Shown piece after piece: positions 17,288 to 25,384 of a DNA stretch of 64,000 nt. How positions within the stretch are numbered: the first letter of the stretch is position 1; the number at the start of each line of letters is the position of its first letter. A program made the position numbers and the translations under genes. Under the pieces are notes generated by a model that was not told the origin of the DNA, ran no database searches, and was given only the letters and a program-made list of their open reading frames with translations. The DNA is from a virus: positions 1 to 64,000 of the IMG/VR virus record IMGVR_UViG_3300005253_000054; one strand, given 5' to 3'.

Positions 17288-18012
17288 AACGAATCGAAAT
17301 AGTTACTCACGTTTATGCTAAGATTTTACCTCATTATGCTCAAGCATTGACGTATCAGTTAAGTTCTCTGAATCTCTACAGATCGAAAGCAGACGTTTCG
17401 ATTATGATTTGCCTTGATATGACGGATGCCAAAGCCGTAGAGGTTTTATTATGGTTCAGTTTGCAATACTCTTTTCCGATTAAGATAAGAAACTTTCCTA
17501 TCGAACGATTAGGACGTAGGGCAATCGGTAGGAATATAGTAGCTAGGGAAACCGAGGCCGATGTGGTTTGGTTTACGGATGTGGATTATCTTTTCGGTGA
17601 GGGATGTTTGGATGCTGTAGCTGATTTCGTTTGGCCTGAGAAATCTGGTTTGGCCTTTCCCCATTATGTACAAATGAGTCACGACCATGAATTAGGAGAT
17701 TCAATTCTATCCGAAGCAGTATATCCCCAACTTGTTGACGTCGATCCTAAAGACTTCTATCCCCATGAGGTTACACAACCTCCGGGTGGTTGTTTTATCA
17801 TCAAGGGGGATTTCGCGAGAGAACACGGTTACCTACCTGGCCATAAGAAATACCAATCGCCGACAGACGGAGTTTTCCTATCGTGCAAATGCGATGTGCC
17901 TTACCGATCCTATTGCAAGCGGAATGGGGATGGTGCAAAGGTAATTGAGATTCCGAACGTGTTTAGAATTAGACATACGAAAACGGCCCATAAACATGGA
18001 GCACAGATGTAA
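17284..18012 (+). CDS. GT2/galactosyltransferase-like glycosyltransferase, paralog 3 of 3
   Basis: 242 aa. VWFTDVDYLFGEGCLDAV keeps the metal-binding acids (DxD as DVD); PPGGCFIIKGDFAREHGY replaces the GGIQIVTGN segment of the other two. Last gene of the modification run; its stop overlaps the next ATG. Confidence 0.6.
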   Translation: MKRIEIVTHVYAKILPHYAQALTYQLSSLNLYRSKADVSIMICLDMTDAKAVEVLLWFSLQYSFPIKIRNFPIERLGRRAIGRNIVARETEADVVWFTDVDYLFGEGCLDAVADFVWPEKSGLAFPHYVQMSHDHELGDSILSEAVYPQLVDVDPKDFYPHEVTQPPGGCFIIKGDFAREHGYLPGHKKYQSPTDGVFLSCKCDVPYRSYCKRNGDGAKVIEIPNVFRIRHTKTAHKHGAQM

Positions 18013-18290
18013 TGTTAGGATGGTTTAAGAGATTGTTAAGATGTTGGTTGTTGGTAGAAAGTCGTCCGTCGATGATTTTGGAAGTGGTGCTTGGTGGTGA
18101 TATTCAGAAAGTTGTAGTAAGTAAGGTTGTAGGTAATCGAATCCTTTGCACAATTCCAGGCAAGGGAGAATCGGCTTGTCATCTGATTGGAATTGGGCAG
18201 GCTGTAGATAAGAAGCATTTTCAAGAGTTGTTAAAGACTTTGGGCGGTGATGAATGGTTCTGGCCTGATGGTTCCGTGGCCAATCTCTAA
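18012..18290 (+). CDS. Hypothetical protein
   Basis: 92 aa. A basic, hydrophobic N-terminus (MLGWFKRLLRCWLL) could be a membrane anchor or amphipathic helix; the rest is a small soluble domain. Not recognised. It is the last gene before the promoter-bearing gap. Confidence 0.5.
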   Translation: MLGWFKRLLRCWLLVESRPSMILEVVLGGDIQKVVVSKVVGNRILCTIPGKGESACHLIGIGQAVDKKHFQELLKTLGGDEWFWPDGSVANL

Positions 18291-18474
18291 CGCTCTCTGT
18301 AGCGTGAACACCCCTCGCTTGGGTATCCTGTTTCTACATTACAGGGGTAGAAAGTGGGCCGATTCTGTCTCTTCTGGAAAAGTTTTTCGTGACCGCAAAC
18401 CCCGTAAAACACGGCATTTACGGCATTTTAACACTCTTTCCGGGCTCAGAGGGAAAAACTTTCTGGATTCGGTA
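18291..18474 (+). other. Gene-free gap with several inverted repeats
   Basis: No gene is seen. The gap holds ACGCT/AGCGT and CCTGT/ACAGG stem-loops right after the last glycan gene, which may end transcription. Next come CCGTAAA/TTTACGG and an imperfect inverted repeat GGAAAAGTTTTTC with GAAAAACTTTCTGG at about 18376-18466, just upstream of the promoter. TTTTCGTGACCGC within it recurs at about 27245. These are candidate operator or terminator structures. Confidence 0.4.
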
Positions 18475-18503
18475 TTGACAGCTTGCCGAAAATATGGTAT
18501 ACT
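18475..18503 (+). promoter_or_regulatory. Sigma70-like promoter
   Basis: TTGACA at 18475-18480, a 17-base spacer, and TATACT at 18498-18503. It faces the GC-rich small-gene block and lies about 55 bases before its first start codon. Confidence 0.75.
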
Positions 18504-18557
18504 TAGATATAGACGAGGGGGAAACAACGGAAACCACTAACCAAGGGAGACGAGACA

Positions 18558-18731
18558 ATGACAACCAGAAACAGAATCGAATGGAGCCGCGAAGACAATC
18601 GACAATACACCATCACTTACAGCGACGGAGTCGAGGTGACAGTCGAAGCTACCCGAAGCGATGACTTGCGAGCCAAGACCCTCCGCTACTACCGAGCGAA
18701 GAAAGGTGAGGTCACTTGGGGAATCAAATAG
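18558..18731 (+). CDS. Small hypothetical protein
   Basis: 57 aa (MTTRNRIEWSRED start, TWGIK end) with AGGGAGA just upstream. Charged, probably a small beta-rich domain. First gene of the GC-rich block, directly behind the promoter, so it should be strongly expressed. Not recognised. Confidence 0.6.
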   Translation: MTTRNRIEWSREDNRQYTITYSDGVEVTVEATRSDDLRAKTLRYYRAKKGEVTWGIK

Positions 18732-18743
18732 GACACGGGAGGC

Positions 18744-18765
18744 CCGCCGGGAATCAGCCCGGCGG
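18744..18765 (+). terminator. GC-rich hairpin, possible terminator or attenuator
   Basis: CCGCCGGG, a six-base loop and CCCGGCGG form an eight-pair stem 12 bases after the stop. It is not followed by a T run, so termination may be weak or the hairpin may instead protect the upstream mRNA. Confidence 0.4.
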
Positions 18766-18769
18766 ATTT

Positions 18770-18877
18770 GGGGTGAATGGTTAGCTCGGGGATATGGTGA
18801 GTGTTGTAAAAAAGCTAGGACCACTTAGCAAATGCAATGCTGCCTCAAGCTGGATGGTTCGATTCCGTCTCACCTCA
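18770..18877 (+). other. tRNA-like element (acceptor stem and T arm, non-canonical body)
   Basis: GGGGTGA at 18770-18776 pairs fully (one G-U) with TCACCTC at 18870-18876. Just before the latter is a perfect T arm, GATGG-TTCGATT-CCGTC. At 108 nt the element is too long for a standard tRNA and the D and anticodon arms do not fold cleanly; a weak TAGCA/TGCTG arm would show TGC. It could be a degenerate tRNA, a tRNA-like regulatory RNA or chance. Confidence 0.25.
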
Positions 18878-18918
18878 CTTTATTTCAAGTATTTTGGCCA
18901 AACCCAAGGGAGAACGAA

Positions 18919-19116
18919 ATGCACAGAATCTGGTTACCAGCAGGCCGCCCCGGTATCGCGATTAACGGGACCGCCTACCAATGGGACAGCGAGAAGCAGC
19001 GGATTCTGCTCGCCGGAACCCTGGCGGTTGAATTCGAGGGCACCGGCATTCCTCTTCGCCTTCGTCATACGGACGGGTTCCGTGTCGATGACGAGGCGAG
19101 AAAGGCCGGACTGTAA
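18919..19116 (+). CDS. Small hypothetical protein
   Basis: 65 aa from ATG 18919, picked because AGGGAGAACGAA precedes it, the same leader style as its neighbours. Starts MHRIWLPAGRPG. GC-rich codon use. Not recognised. Confidence 0.55.
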   Translation: MHRIWLPAGRPGIAINGTAYQWDSEKQRILLAGTLAVEFEGTGIPLRLRHTDGFRVDDEARKAGL

Positions 19117-19191
19117 TGCCGGCCCGCCACCTAACTCGGCTTCGCAACCGAGCGGGGTGCTTTACTTTTCACTTTCCCAAGGAGCAAGACA

Positions 19192-19434
19192 ATGAGCGAG
19201 AAACGACAATGCTACTGGCTTCAGGAATTGGAACCGAGTTCCAGCCATCCCGACCGGTATCGGGTCTGCGTCGTCACCGAAGGCGAACCGGGATACCACA
19301 AGACCGGCGGCGGTGACGTCGAACCGTGGTATTGGAACCAAGCGACGTGCGATGCGAAAAACAAGAGCTTCTTTGGCCTGAGCAAAGAGGACGCGATGCG
19401 GATCGTCGGTTCGTCGATGTTCTGCGACGCATAA
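19192..19434 (+). CDS. Small hypothetical protein
   Basis: 80 aa with AAGGAGCAAGACA before ATG. Rich in Trp, Tyr and Cys; no paired CxxC. Not recognised. The 75-base gap upstream has a CTCGG/CCGAG hairpin. Confidence 0.55.
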   Translation: MSEKRQCYWLQELEPSSSHPDRYRVCVVTEGEPGYHKTGGGDVEPWYWNQATCDAKNKSFFGLSKEDAMRIVGSSMFCDA

Positions 19435-19478
19435 CCCGAAACGCCGTCCGGCACGAACTCAAACCAAGGAGAACGAAA

Positions 19479-19601
19479 ATGAGTCCGAAAGAAATCGCCA
19501 AATTATACCGAATCGCTTTGATCAGAACCAATGGAAATGTCGAACGTGCTCGCAAATTAGTTGAGGCATATCTTGCAGGTTTTCTCACATCAGAGCATTA
19601 G
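19479..19601 (+). CDS. Very small helical protein
   Basis: 40 aa (MSPKEIAKLYRIAL start) with AAGGAGAACGAAA directly upstream, which supports real translation. Predicted as two helices. Function unknown. Confidence 0.5.
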   Translation: MSPKEIAKLYRIALIRTNGNVERARKLVEAYLAGFLTSEH

Positions 19602-19657
19602 TCGCTGACCGAACACATAGCCGTTTACAATCCTCTTACAATAGGAGATCTGAGAAA

Positions 19658-20194
19658 ATGAAGACTTACCAACCGACAGTCAGACTAACCCACGCGGTGG
19701 GAATCGTGGACGTGCATCAACACGGTGGTTATCCCTATCAGTGTGCCAAGCTGTACGAATCCAAGCAACGAAAGGATGGGGTATGGTATTGGGCTGCTGC
19801 TGGCCCCCAAGGCCCTGACCGACGCGGTGTAGAGATTCTGCAACAGGATGCTAAGGAATTGGCTGCCATCCACGATTGCGAGGTGCTGCCGATCCGATAT
19901 GGCTCTCGGGATGGTTTAGAATCGTTCAACGGATCGGCCCATCTGTCTGGCAATCCGATTGCAGAAATGTCCGATTTCGAGTCTGCTCAAGATGTGCGGG
20001 CCATCCTGTCTGACAATGGATGGATTCCGCTTTGCAAAATCCAAGACGGTGAGCATTGGGTAAAGGAACATTATCGGGCTATGTTGGTCTATTGTGATAA
20101 GCCCGGGGAAGCCAAGGCCGAAACTCTGATGTACGCTCAACTGGTCCATACTGGATCGACGAAGCGTAGTTCTGTTACTGTGGTTACTGATTAG
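19658..20194 (+). CDS. Hypothetical protein
   Basis: 178 aa with AGGAGATCTGAGAAA before ATG 19658. Soluble and mixed in composition; no membrane segment or recognised motif. The largest unknown in the GC-rich small-gene block. Confidence 0.55.
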   Translation: MKTYQPTVRLTHAVGIVDVHQHGGYPYQCAKLYESKQRKDGVWYWAAAGPQGPDRRGVEILQQDAKELAAIHDCEVLPIRYGSRDGLESFNGSAHLSGNPIAEMSDFESAQDVRAILSDNGWIPLCKIQDGEHWVKEHYRAMLVYCDKPGEAKAETLMYAQLVHTGSTKRSSVTVVTD

Positions 20195-20210
20195 AATAAG
20201 GAGAAACGCG

Positions 20211-20480
20211 ATGCGAACGATTACGAAGAATCCGGCACCAGAAACAAAAAAGCCGGTTGCAACTGTCGCTGATATGGATCGCCATAATCTATTCAAGGTC
20301 GCGTCGTACGCCGACTGGTACGGTATCACTGACAATCACGACTGGCCTGTTGTAAATCTCCGTTCGCACACGTTATGGCCTCCGGACTGGCTCAAGAGGA
20401 AGGTCTCCGAAGTCCTCGCTGACGGTGATTCCCTGACGATCGGCCCGGAGGTGAAAGATGGCTCGGCTTCGGACGTATAA
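20211..20480 (+). CDS. Hypothetical protein
   Basis: 89 aa with AAGGAGAAACGCG before ATG. A WPPDWLKRKVSEVL helix lies near the C-terminus. It overlaps the next start by 23 bases in another frame. Not recognised. Confidence 0.5.
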   Translation: MRTITKNPAPETKKPVATVADMDRHNLFKVASYADWYGITDNHDWPVVNLRSHTLWPPDWLKRKVSEVLADGDSLTIGPEVKDGSASDV

Positions 20481-20667
20481 GTGGTGCTGCGAGATGATTA
20501 GCCAGCGTGGTCGATGGGCGCGAGTGAAGGCGTTTGACACGCACCTCATTATCACGACGGGGCCTTTTAGCAGCGGCCCGTTATTTACCGTCAAGCAAGC
20601 CCGGCGTCTCCGCGATTGGCTGGACGCATGGTGCGATGAGGCTGAAAGGCAAGATGATGGCGACTAA
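20458..20667 (+). CDS. Small basic hypothetical protein
   Basis: 69 aa; ATG 20458 follows GGAGGTGAAAG. Basic N-terminus, acidic end. A TVKQARRLRDWLDAWCDE helix suggests a small all-helical or mixed domain. Not recognised. Confidence 0.5.
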   Translation: MARLRTYKWCCEMISQRGRWARVKAFDTHLIITTGPFSSGPLFTVKQARRLRDWLDAWCDEAERQDDGD

Positions 20668-21019
20668 AGAACTGATCGACGCGATTCGGACAGGGACGGA
20701 AGAGACAATGGCCCTTGTGTTTGCCGGTGTTGCCGATAAGAAAATCTTACGTCTGCTCCATTGTGAGAGTCCCGGAAGAGCTGCTGCCGTCACCGCCGCA
20801 AGTGCTGCGATGCTGGAAATCGCCGACGCCATCGTTGCCGCGCGGCCGAAGCCGGAGGATACATACCGTGCATGGGTGAAGTGGGAAGACGTGCCGGAAT
20901 TTGTCACATTGTCCGACGACAAGGGCGAGACAGCCGATTTGTGCGTCGTGAGCGGCGGTCTCCCGAACAACCTCCACCGCGTCACGATAATCAGGGAGCC
21001 ATCATGCCCACAGGAATAA
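20654..21019 (+). CDS. Hypothetical protein
   Basis: 121 aa from ATG 20654 (MMATKELIDAIR); AAAGGC lies upstream and the frame is open further back without better support. An Ala-rich helix spans about residues 40-65. It overlaps both neighbours. Not recognised. Confidence 0.5.
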   Translation: MMATKELIDAIRTGTEETMALVFAGVADKKILRLLHCESPGRAAAVTAASAAMLEIADAIVAARPKPEDTYRAWVKWEDVPEFVTLSDDKGETADLCVVSGGLPNNLHRVTIIREPSCPQE

Positions 21020-21933
21020 GCTACCTCGACGAAGTCTGGCAGCCCGTCACCGGCTGTTCGCCATGTTCGCCGGGATGCGAGAATTGCTACGCTGCCACGA
21101 TGGCACAGACCGGCCGGCTGCGGAATCACCGACGGTATCGCGGATTGTCCAAACATGCCAAGTCTGAATCTGGTTTGACGATCGGCAAGTGGACCGGCGA
21201 GGTGCGTTGCAACGAAGAGGACTTGACGCAACCGCTGCGGTGGAAAAAGCCTCGCACCATCGGGACGGTCTTTATGGGCGATTTGTTCCACCCCGCCGTG
21301 CCGTTCGCGTTCCTCGACAAGGTGTTCGCCGTGATGGCCCTTTGCCTGCAGCATACGTTCGTGACCTGCATGAAACGAGCGGAGCGGATGCGAGAGTATC
21401 TGACCGAGTCAGATACAGAACGGCGAGTCGCTGCGGGCATGGGAGCCTATCGCTTGGATGCCCCGTGGCGAGGGCTGGACGGCCTTTGGCCCCTCCCAAA
21501 CGTCCACTTGGGCGTTACTGTGGAGTCACATGGCCAGACAAACAGGATCGTTCACCTACTAAAGGCACCGGCGGCGCATCGTTGGCTGTCGATCGAGCCG
21601 ATGCTTGGGCCTGTAGACCTGACAAATGTCGCCAACAAAACCCGGCCACCCGCCGTTATTTCCGGGAGCGTCCTTGGTTCTGACGGCCGTGGATTCACAC
21701 CCGGCGGGGCGAACGGTACCGGCATCGACGGCGTCATCCTCGGCTGCGAGTCTGGCCCGAACCGTCGCCCGTTCGACCTCGACTGGGCTCGCCGAGTTCG
21801 CGACGACTGCCAAGCCGCCGGAGTGAAACTGTACGTCAAGCAACTGAGCATCGACGGCAAGGTCGTGACGGCCCCGGCGTTGTTCCCGGAAGGTTTGAGA
21901 AGCCGCGAGCTTTCGTGGAAGGTGAACAAATGA
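21004..21933 (+). CDS. DUF5131 (phage Gp37/Gp68 family) protein, radical-SAM-like Cys motif
   Basis: 309 aa from ATG 21004 behind AGGGAG. VTGCSPCSPGCENCYAATMA at about residues 15-34 is the hallmark of the Gp37/Gp68 (DUF5131) family, whose Cys spacing resembles a radical SAM iron-sulfur site. Family features downstream: FMGDLFHP, WPLPNVHLGVTVE, RWLSIEPMLG, VILGCESGPNRRPF and GVKLYVKQL. Common in phages and mobile elements; the reaction is unknown. GC-rich codon use like its neighbours. Confidence 0.8.
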   Translation: MPTGISYLDEVWQPVTGCSPCSPGCENCYAATMAQTGRLRNHRRYRGLSKHAKSESGLTIGKWTGEVRCNEEDLTQPLRWKKPRTIGTVFMGDLFHPAVPFAFLDKVFAVMALCLQHTFVTCMKRAERMREYLTESDTERRVAAGMGAYRLDAPWRGLDGLWPLPNVHLGVTVESHGQTNRIVHLLKAPAAHRWLSIEPMLGPVDLTNVANKTRPPAVISGSVLGSDGRGFTPGGANGTGIDGVILGCESGPNRRPFDLDWARRVRDDCQAAGVKLYVKQLSIDGKVVTAPALFPEGLRSRELSWKVNK

Positions 21934-22463
21934 CGCAGACCGCGATACCGTCGACCGGAACGATTACGTGCCCTGAATGCGGCGTGCCCAATGAAATACA
22001 AATGGGTGACGATCGTGGATTTGCAACGTGCAGTTGCGGCAAGAGACTCCGCTGCAGGCACCATTACCCAGAGCCTATCGGCGCATTGGAGGCGTGCGGC
22101 TATAGGCTGTCGGTTGACTGGGACGGCGGTCTATTGGTAGACAGCGACGACGAACCCCCGGAAGAGGTTCGCAAATGGCTGTTTTTCAATCAATGCGAAC
22201 TGCGATCGACGATCGAATACGTAGGAAAGGCGGCACGTGCGTGTTTCATGGGCGGGTCGAAGAACGGCGAGCGTCATGGCCGCGGTATCCGCCCGCGGTA
22301 TGGACAGATTGAACCAGTCCACGTCCACATCGGCCGTTCTCATTGGGAGACATACGAATTCCGAGACCGAAACGACCCGCGGCTGTTTTTCGTCGGACGT
22401 TCGACGTCGAAAGCCAAAGCGAAGCAAGGCGTATTCGTCCCAACAGGAAAGCGAGGTGAATGA
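21930..22463 (+). CDS. Hypothetical protein with zinc-ribbon-like N-terminus
   Basis: 177 aa from ATG 21930, which overlaps the upstream stop by ATGA and follows GGAAGGTG. CPECG and later CSCG give a possible zinc site in the first 40 residues. The C-terminus is basic. Not recognised. Confidence 0.55.
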   Translation: MTQTAIPSTGTITCPECGVPNEIQMGDDRGFATCSCGKRLRCRHHYPEPIGALEACGYRLSVDWDGGLLVDSDDEPPEEVRKWLFFNQCELRSTIEYVGKAARACFMGGSKNGERHGRGIRPRYGQIEPVHVHIGRSHWETYEFRDRNDPRLFFVGRSTSKAKAKQGVFVPTGKRGE

Positions 22464-22768
22464 TGGCATATAGCTACGACTGGCGGACAAAGGACGGCAA
22501 CCGCATTAGGAGATTAAGAGGTGCGATTCGAGCGTTGGTGTTCGATCTCGCTAACGCCAGAAAGCAACTCGCCGCTCAGCGTGCAATCGTCGCTGCGAAT
22601 GATGCGTACCGATCGCGGCTGATTGATCTACGAGACGCTCAGTCGTTGGACGAGGTCACCGGCGGCGACTCGGCAATCATGGCCGCTGCTGACGTAGACG
22701 AGGCAAACAGAGCGTGTCGGCGGACTCTCGAAATCGCAAAACTAATCGACAAGGAACCCAAGGAATGA
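22460..22768 (+). CDS. Helical hypothetical protein
   Basis: 102 aa; ATGATG start overlapping the upstream TGA. Long Ala/Arg-rich helices (about residues 15-60) suggest a coiled coil. Last gene of the GC-rich block; its stop overlaps the sigma-like gene. Confidence 0.5.
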   Translation: MMAYSYDWRTKDGNRIRRLRGAIRALVFDLANARKQLAAQRAIVAANDAYRSRLIDLRDAQSLDEVTGGDSAIMAAADVDEANRACRRTLEIAKLIDKEPKE

Positions 22769-23256
22769 CCACAACTACAATCCCATCTTACGAGTCTGTG
22801 GAGAAGATGATTTACAAACTCGTTACCAATTTCTGGCAACGATATGGTGGCGATTACGACGATTTATTGTCCGCTGCCAACTGGGTCTATATTATCATTA
22901 TCTGTCAAGATAAATACGATCCTAATAGACACACCAAATTCTCTACGTTTCTTTATCGTTGTATTTATAATCGGTTACTCGACATCGAACTAAAAAACAG
23001 GCGTAGGAAAAAGCGAGAGATGACCGTGGATAACCAGTTTTGGAATGCGGTAATTCCGAAATCCGCTGCCATTTATGATTTTCGACAGGACGCAGAAACA
23101 GTGGTAAGAATGTTGCTTATCAGTCATAGAACAACCTTACAAAAGAAATCACGACGTGAATGCAAAAAGATCCTACGTTGGATTTTGGATGGCGAGGGTT
23201 GGACGGCTAAACAAATCACTGATACTTTTAAGGAGATAGGGAGGGTTTTAGGATGA
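22765..23256 (+). CDS. Sigma-70-like RNA polymerase sigma factor (phage)
   Basis: 163 aa from ATG 22765, coupled to the upstream gene by ATGA. YDDLLSAANWVYIIIICQDKYDP and TKFSTFLYRCIYNRLLDIE at about residues 30-75 match the pattern of sigma region 2 (D-L...A...KYDP...KFSTF....I...L). Basic residues follow, and a C-terminal helix pair (residues about 130-160) could be region 4. It would redirect host RNA polymerase to phage promoters, for example the repeated ones at 37623 and 50290. AT-richer codon use resumes here. Confidence 0.65.
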   Translation: MTTTTIPSYESVEKMIYKLVTNFWQRYGGDYDDLLSAANWVYIIIICQDKYDPNRHTKFSTFLYRCIYNRLLDIELKNRRRKKREMTVDNQFWNAVIPKSAAIYDFRQDAETVVRMLLISHRTTLQKKSRRECKKILRWILDGEGWTAKQITDTFKEIGRVLG

Positions 23257-23489
23257 GTAACACGAAAACGAGAGAAGAGATCGTAAAAGAATGTGCTAAT
23301 GCTGCAATTGGCTGCTGGGAGCATTATTGCGATAGGCCCTTATCCGATATAAGGAAGGCTCTTATTGAAACTCGTATTGATGTTGAATTTCCACATTCGT
23401 TTTCGACAGTGAATTGGACGGCTTACGCTGACCAACGGGATAAAGAACTTGCTGAAGAGGAATTACAGGATGAAACCCCCGAGACTTAG
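23253..23489 (+). CDS. Small hypothetical protein
   Basis: 78 aa, overlapping the sigma gene by ATGA. Acidic C-terminus (ELAEEELQDETPE). Not recognised; may be co-translated with the sigma factor. Confidence 0.5.
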   Translation: MSNTKTREEIVKECANAAIGCWEHYCDRPLSDIRKALIETRIDVEFPHSFSTVNWTAYADQRDKELAEEELQDETPET

Positions 23490-23643
23490 ACTAATACAAA
23501 TAGGGACTAATTGGTGGATCGTCGGACTCGAAAAACCGATGGGGCCTTACAGCAGGAAAGAAGACGCCGAATCGGATCGTCGTGGTGTAATCGACTTTTA
23601 CAAGCACGAAGTGGATAAGGAGGTTATGGGATGTTTTCAATAA
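23470..23643 (+). CDS. Small hypothetical protein
   Basis: 57 aa from ATG 23470, overlapping the previous gene by 20 bases. Small mixed alpha/beta composition with WWIVGLEKP; not recognised. Confidence 0.45.
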   Translation: MKPPRLRLIQIGTNWWIVGLEKPMGPYSRKEDAESDRRGVIDFYKHEVDKEVMGCFQ

Positions 23644-23849
23644 GACAAAAGCGAGAGATTGCAGACAAGATACAGACCATTTTGAGGGAGACAAAACACC
23701 TGGGATTGCCGACTGGCGAGATTGTCTTTCAATTACATGTGCATAGTAAAGAGTCATGGAGTTGGGCGGACATTGAAAATAATGCGGCGGTAAACGACCC
23801 CGAGATAAACCCTTGGAACGAAGATCAAGATAAGAGACAAAATGACTGA
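23631..23849 (+). CDS. Small hypothetical protein
   Basis: 72 aa; ATG 23631 is preceded by AAGGAGG. Contains WSWADIENNAAVNDP, a pattern common in short phage proteins of unknown role. It overlaps the helicase start. Confidence 0.5.
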   Translation: MFSIRQKREIADKIQTILRETKHLGLPTGEIVFQLHVHSKESWSWADIENNAAVNDPEINPWNEDQDKRQND

Positions 23850-25200
23850 GCTGTTCCCATACCAAAAAGAAGATGTTCTGCAAATGGAACGGTTCAATGG
23901 TCGTATATTAAACGCGAGCCAGATGGGCCTCGGTAAGACTCTTGTTACCCTGACCTATCTCCAGCAGCATCCAGAGGCTTTGCCAGCTGTCGTCGTCTGT
24001 CCATCCTCGGTCAAGTATGTTTGGGAGCATGAGGCTCTAACTCACATCCAGATGCACTCCCAAGTATTGGAGGGACAGAAACCACCCCAGAATGGCGACC
24101 ACTTATTCTCCAATCCTGGCAAGTTAATCATCCTCAATTACGACATACTTCAGTATTGGGTTGCGTGGTTACGCAAATTGAAACCACAAACTTTGATTCT
24201 GGATGAATGTCACAAAGTAAAATCCAGAACAACTAAGGTTACCAAGGCCGCAAAAAGTCTATCACGATCCATTCCAAACATGTTTGCCCTCAGTGGCACA
24301 CCTCTTACCAATCGTCCGGCAGAATTATGGCCAACTCTCAATATGCTTCGTCCTGACCTATATCCGGCATTTTGGCCATTTGGAATAAAACATTGTGCTG
24401 GAAAGAAATCTTACTGGGGTTGGGAGTTCAAAGGTGCAACTAATGTTAAAGAGTTGCATGACAAGTTAACAAAACAACTGATGATTCGGAGACGGAAGAA
24501 AGACGTCTTAGACTTACCACCCAAGGTTCGACAAACAATTCCTTGCGAATTATCAGATAGGACAGAATACGAGGAAGCCTCCAATGATCTAATCGGATGG
24601 CTCAGGAAAAACAATCCAAGGAAAGCCGGCGAATCCAAGATGATGGCGATGGTTCGGTTAGGTTACCTATTGCGATTAGCGGCTAGGCTGAAACTAAAAT
24701 CAGTAGTTAGATGGATCAATCGTTTCCACTTGGAATCGGAAGATGAAAAGCTAATCGTATTTGCCCATCACAAGGGAATGATTCGGGTGATAAAGAAACG
24801 ATGTCGAGCCAAATCGGTTGTGATTGATGGATCGGTGGCCGGTCAAAGACGAAAAGCGATGGCCGATCAATTCCAGCAGGATAAGAAAACTCGATTACTG
24901 ATTGGTAACATCCAAGCAGCCGGTGTAGGTCTAACTTTAACAGCCGCGTCTACTGTAGCTTTTGCCGAACTAGATTGGGTGCCTGGAAATATGTTGCAAG
25001 CTGAGGATCGGCCACACCGGATTGGTCAGACAAAAACTGTTTGGATCTATTATCTTGTGGCGGGGGATACGGTGGAAGAGAAGTTATGCAAAGTTTTGCA
25101 AGAGAAACAGAAGATAATTACTAGGATTTTGGATGGGGATTTAGGGGATGGGAAAGAGTTCGACGTGTTCAATGAGCTATTAGGTCTATTGGGAGTATAA
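23842..25200 (+). CDS. SNF2/SMARCAL1-like DEAD-box helicase
   Basis: 452 aa, intact. Motif I is MGLGKTL (residues about 30-36), Ia VVCPSSVKY, II DECHKVKS, III ALSGTPLTN, and the second RecA domain has VFAHHKGM, AGVGLTLTAAS (motif V) and DRPHRIGQ (motif VI). SNF2-family ATPases remodel or anneal DNA; phage copies act in replication or recombination. A second helicase of the same superfamily (45716-49042) carries two inteins; this one has none at the same sites. Confidence 0.9.
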   Translation: MTELFPYQKEDVLQMERFNGRILNASQMGLGKTLVTLTYLQQHPEALPAVVVCPSSVKYVWEHEALTHIQMHSQVLEGQKPPQNGDHLFSNPGKLIILNYDILQYWVAWLRKLKPQTLILDECHKVKSRTTKVTKAAKSLSRSIPNMFALSGTPLTNRPAELWPTLNMLRPDLYPAFWPFGIKHCAGKKSYWGWEFKGATNVKELHDKLTKQLMIRRRKKDVLDLPPKVRQTIPCELSDRTEYEEASNDLIGWLRKNNPRKAGESKMMAMVRLGYLLRLAARLKLKSVVRWINRFHLESEDEKLIVFAHHKGMIRVIKKRCRAKSVVIDGSVAGQRRKAMADQFQQDKKTRLLIGNIQAAGVGLTLTAASTVAFAELDWVPGNMLQAEDRPHRIGQTKTVWIYYLVAGDTVEEKLCKVLQEKQKIITRILDGDLGDGKEFDVFNELLGLLGV

Positions 25201-25204
25201 TAAT

Positions 25205-25384
25205 ATGACTAGAAAGAACGAAACTACACTCGGTGTACCAATGGAATTACGTAAGGAGGTATCGGCCGCTGCTGATAAATCAGGGATGCGAGTACGTGAG
25301 TGGACTCAGTTAGCTTTGCGTTACGTTTTGGATAACATAGTAATCAAGATTGAGATTGACGAACCAATAGGAGGTACCAAGTGA
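25205..25384 (+). CDS. Ribbon-helix-helix (Arc/CopG-like) DNA-binding protein
   Basis: 59 aa. TTLGVPMELRKEVSAAADKS has the beta strand plus first helix of RHH repressors, and VREWTQLALRYVLDN the second helix. These bind operators as dimers, with the strand in the major groove. It sits between the helicase and a run of small genes that share a duplicated start cassette, so local autoregulation is plausible. Confidence 0.65.
   Translation: MTRKNETTLGVPMELRKEVSAAADKSGMRVREWTQLALRYVLDNIVIKIEIDEPIGGTK

Noticed and set aside
20581-21354. Minus-strand frame of 257 codons in the GC-rich block
   Set aside because: It spans two plus-strand genes with better starts and one with family motifs; it is a typical GC-rich shadow frame.
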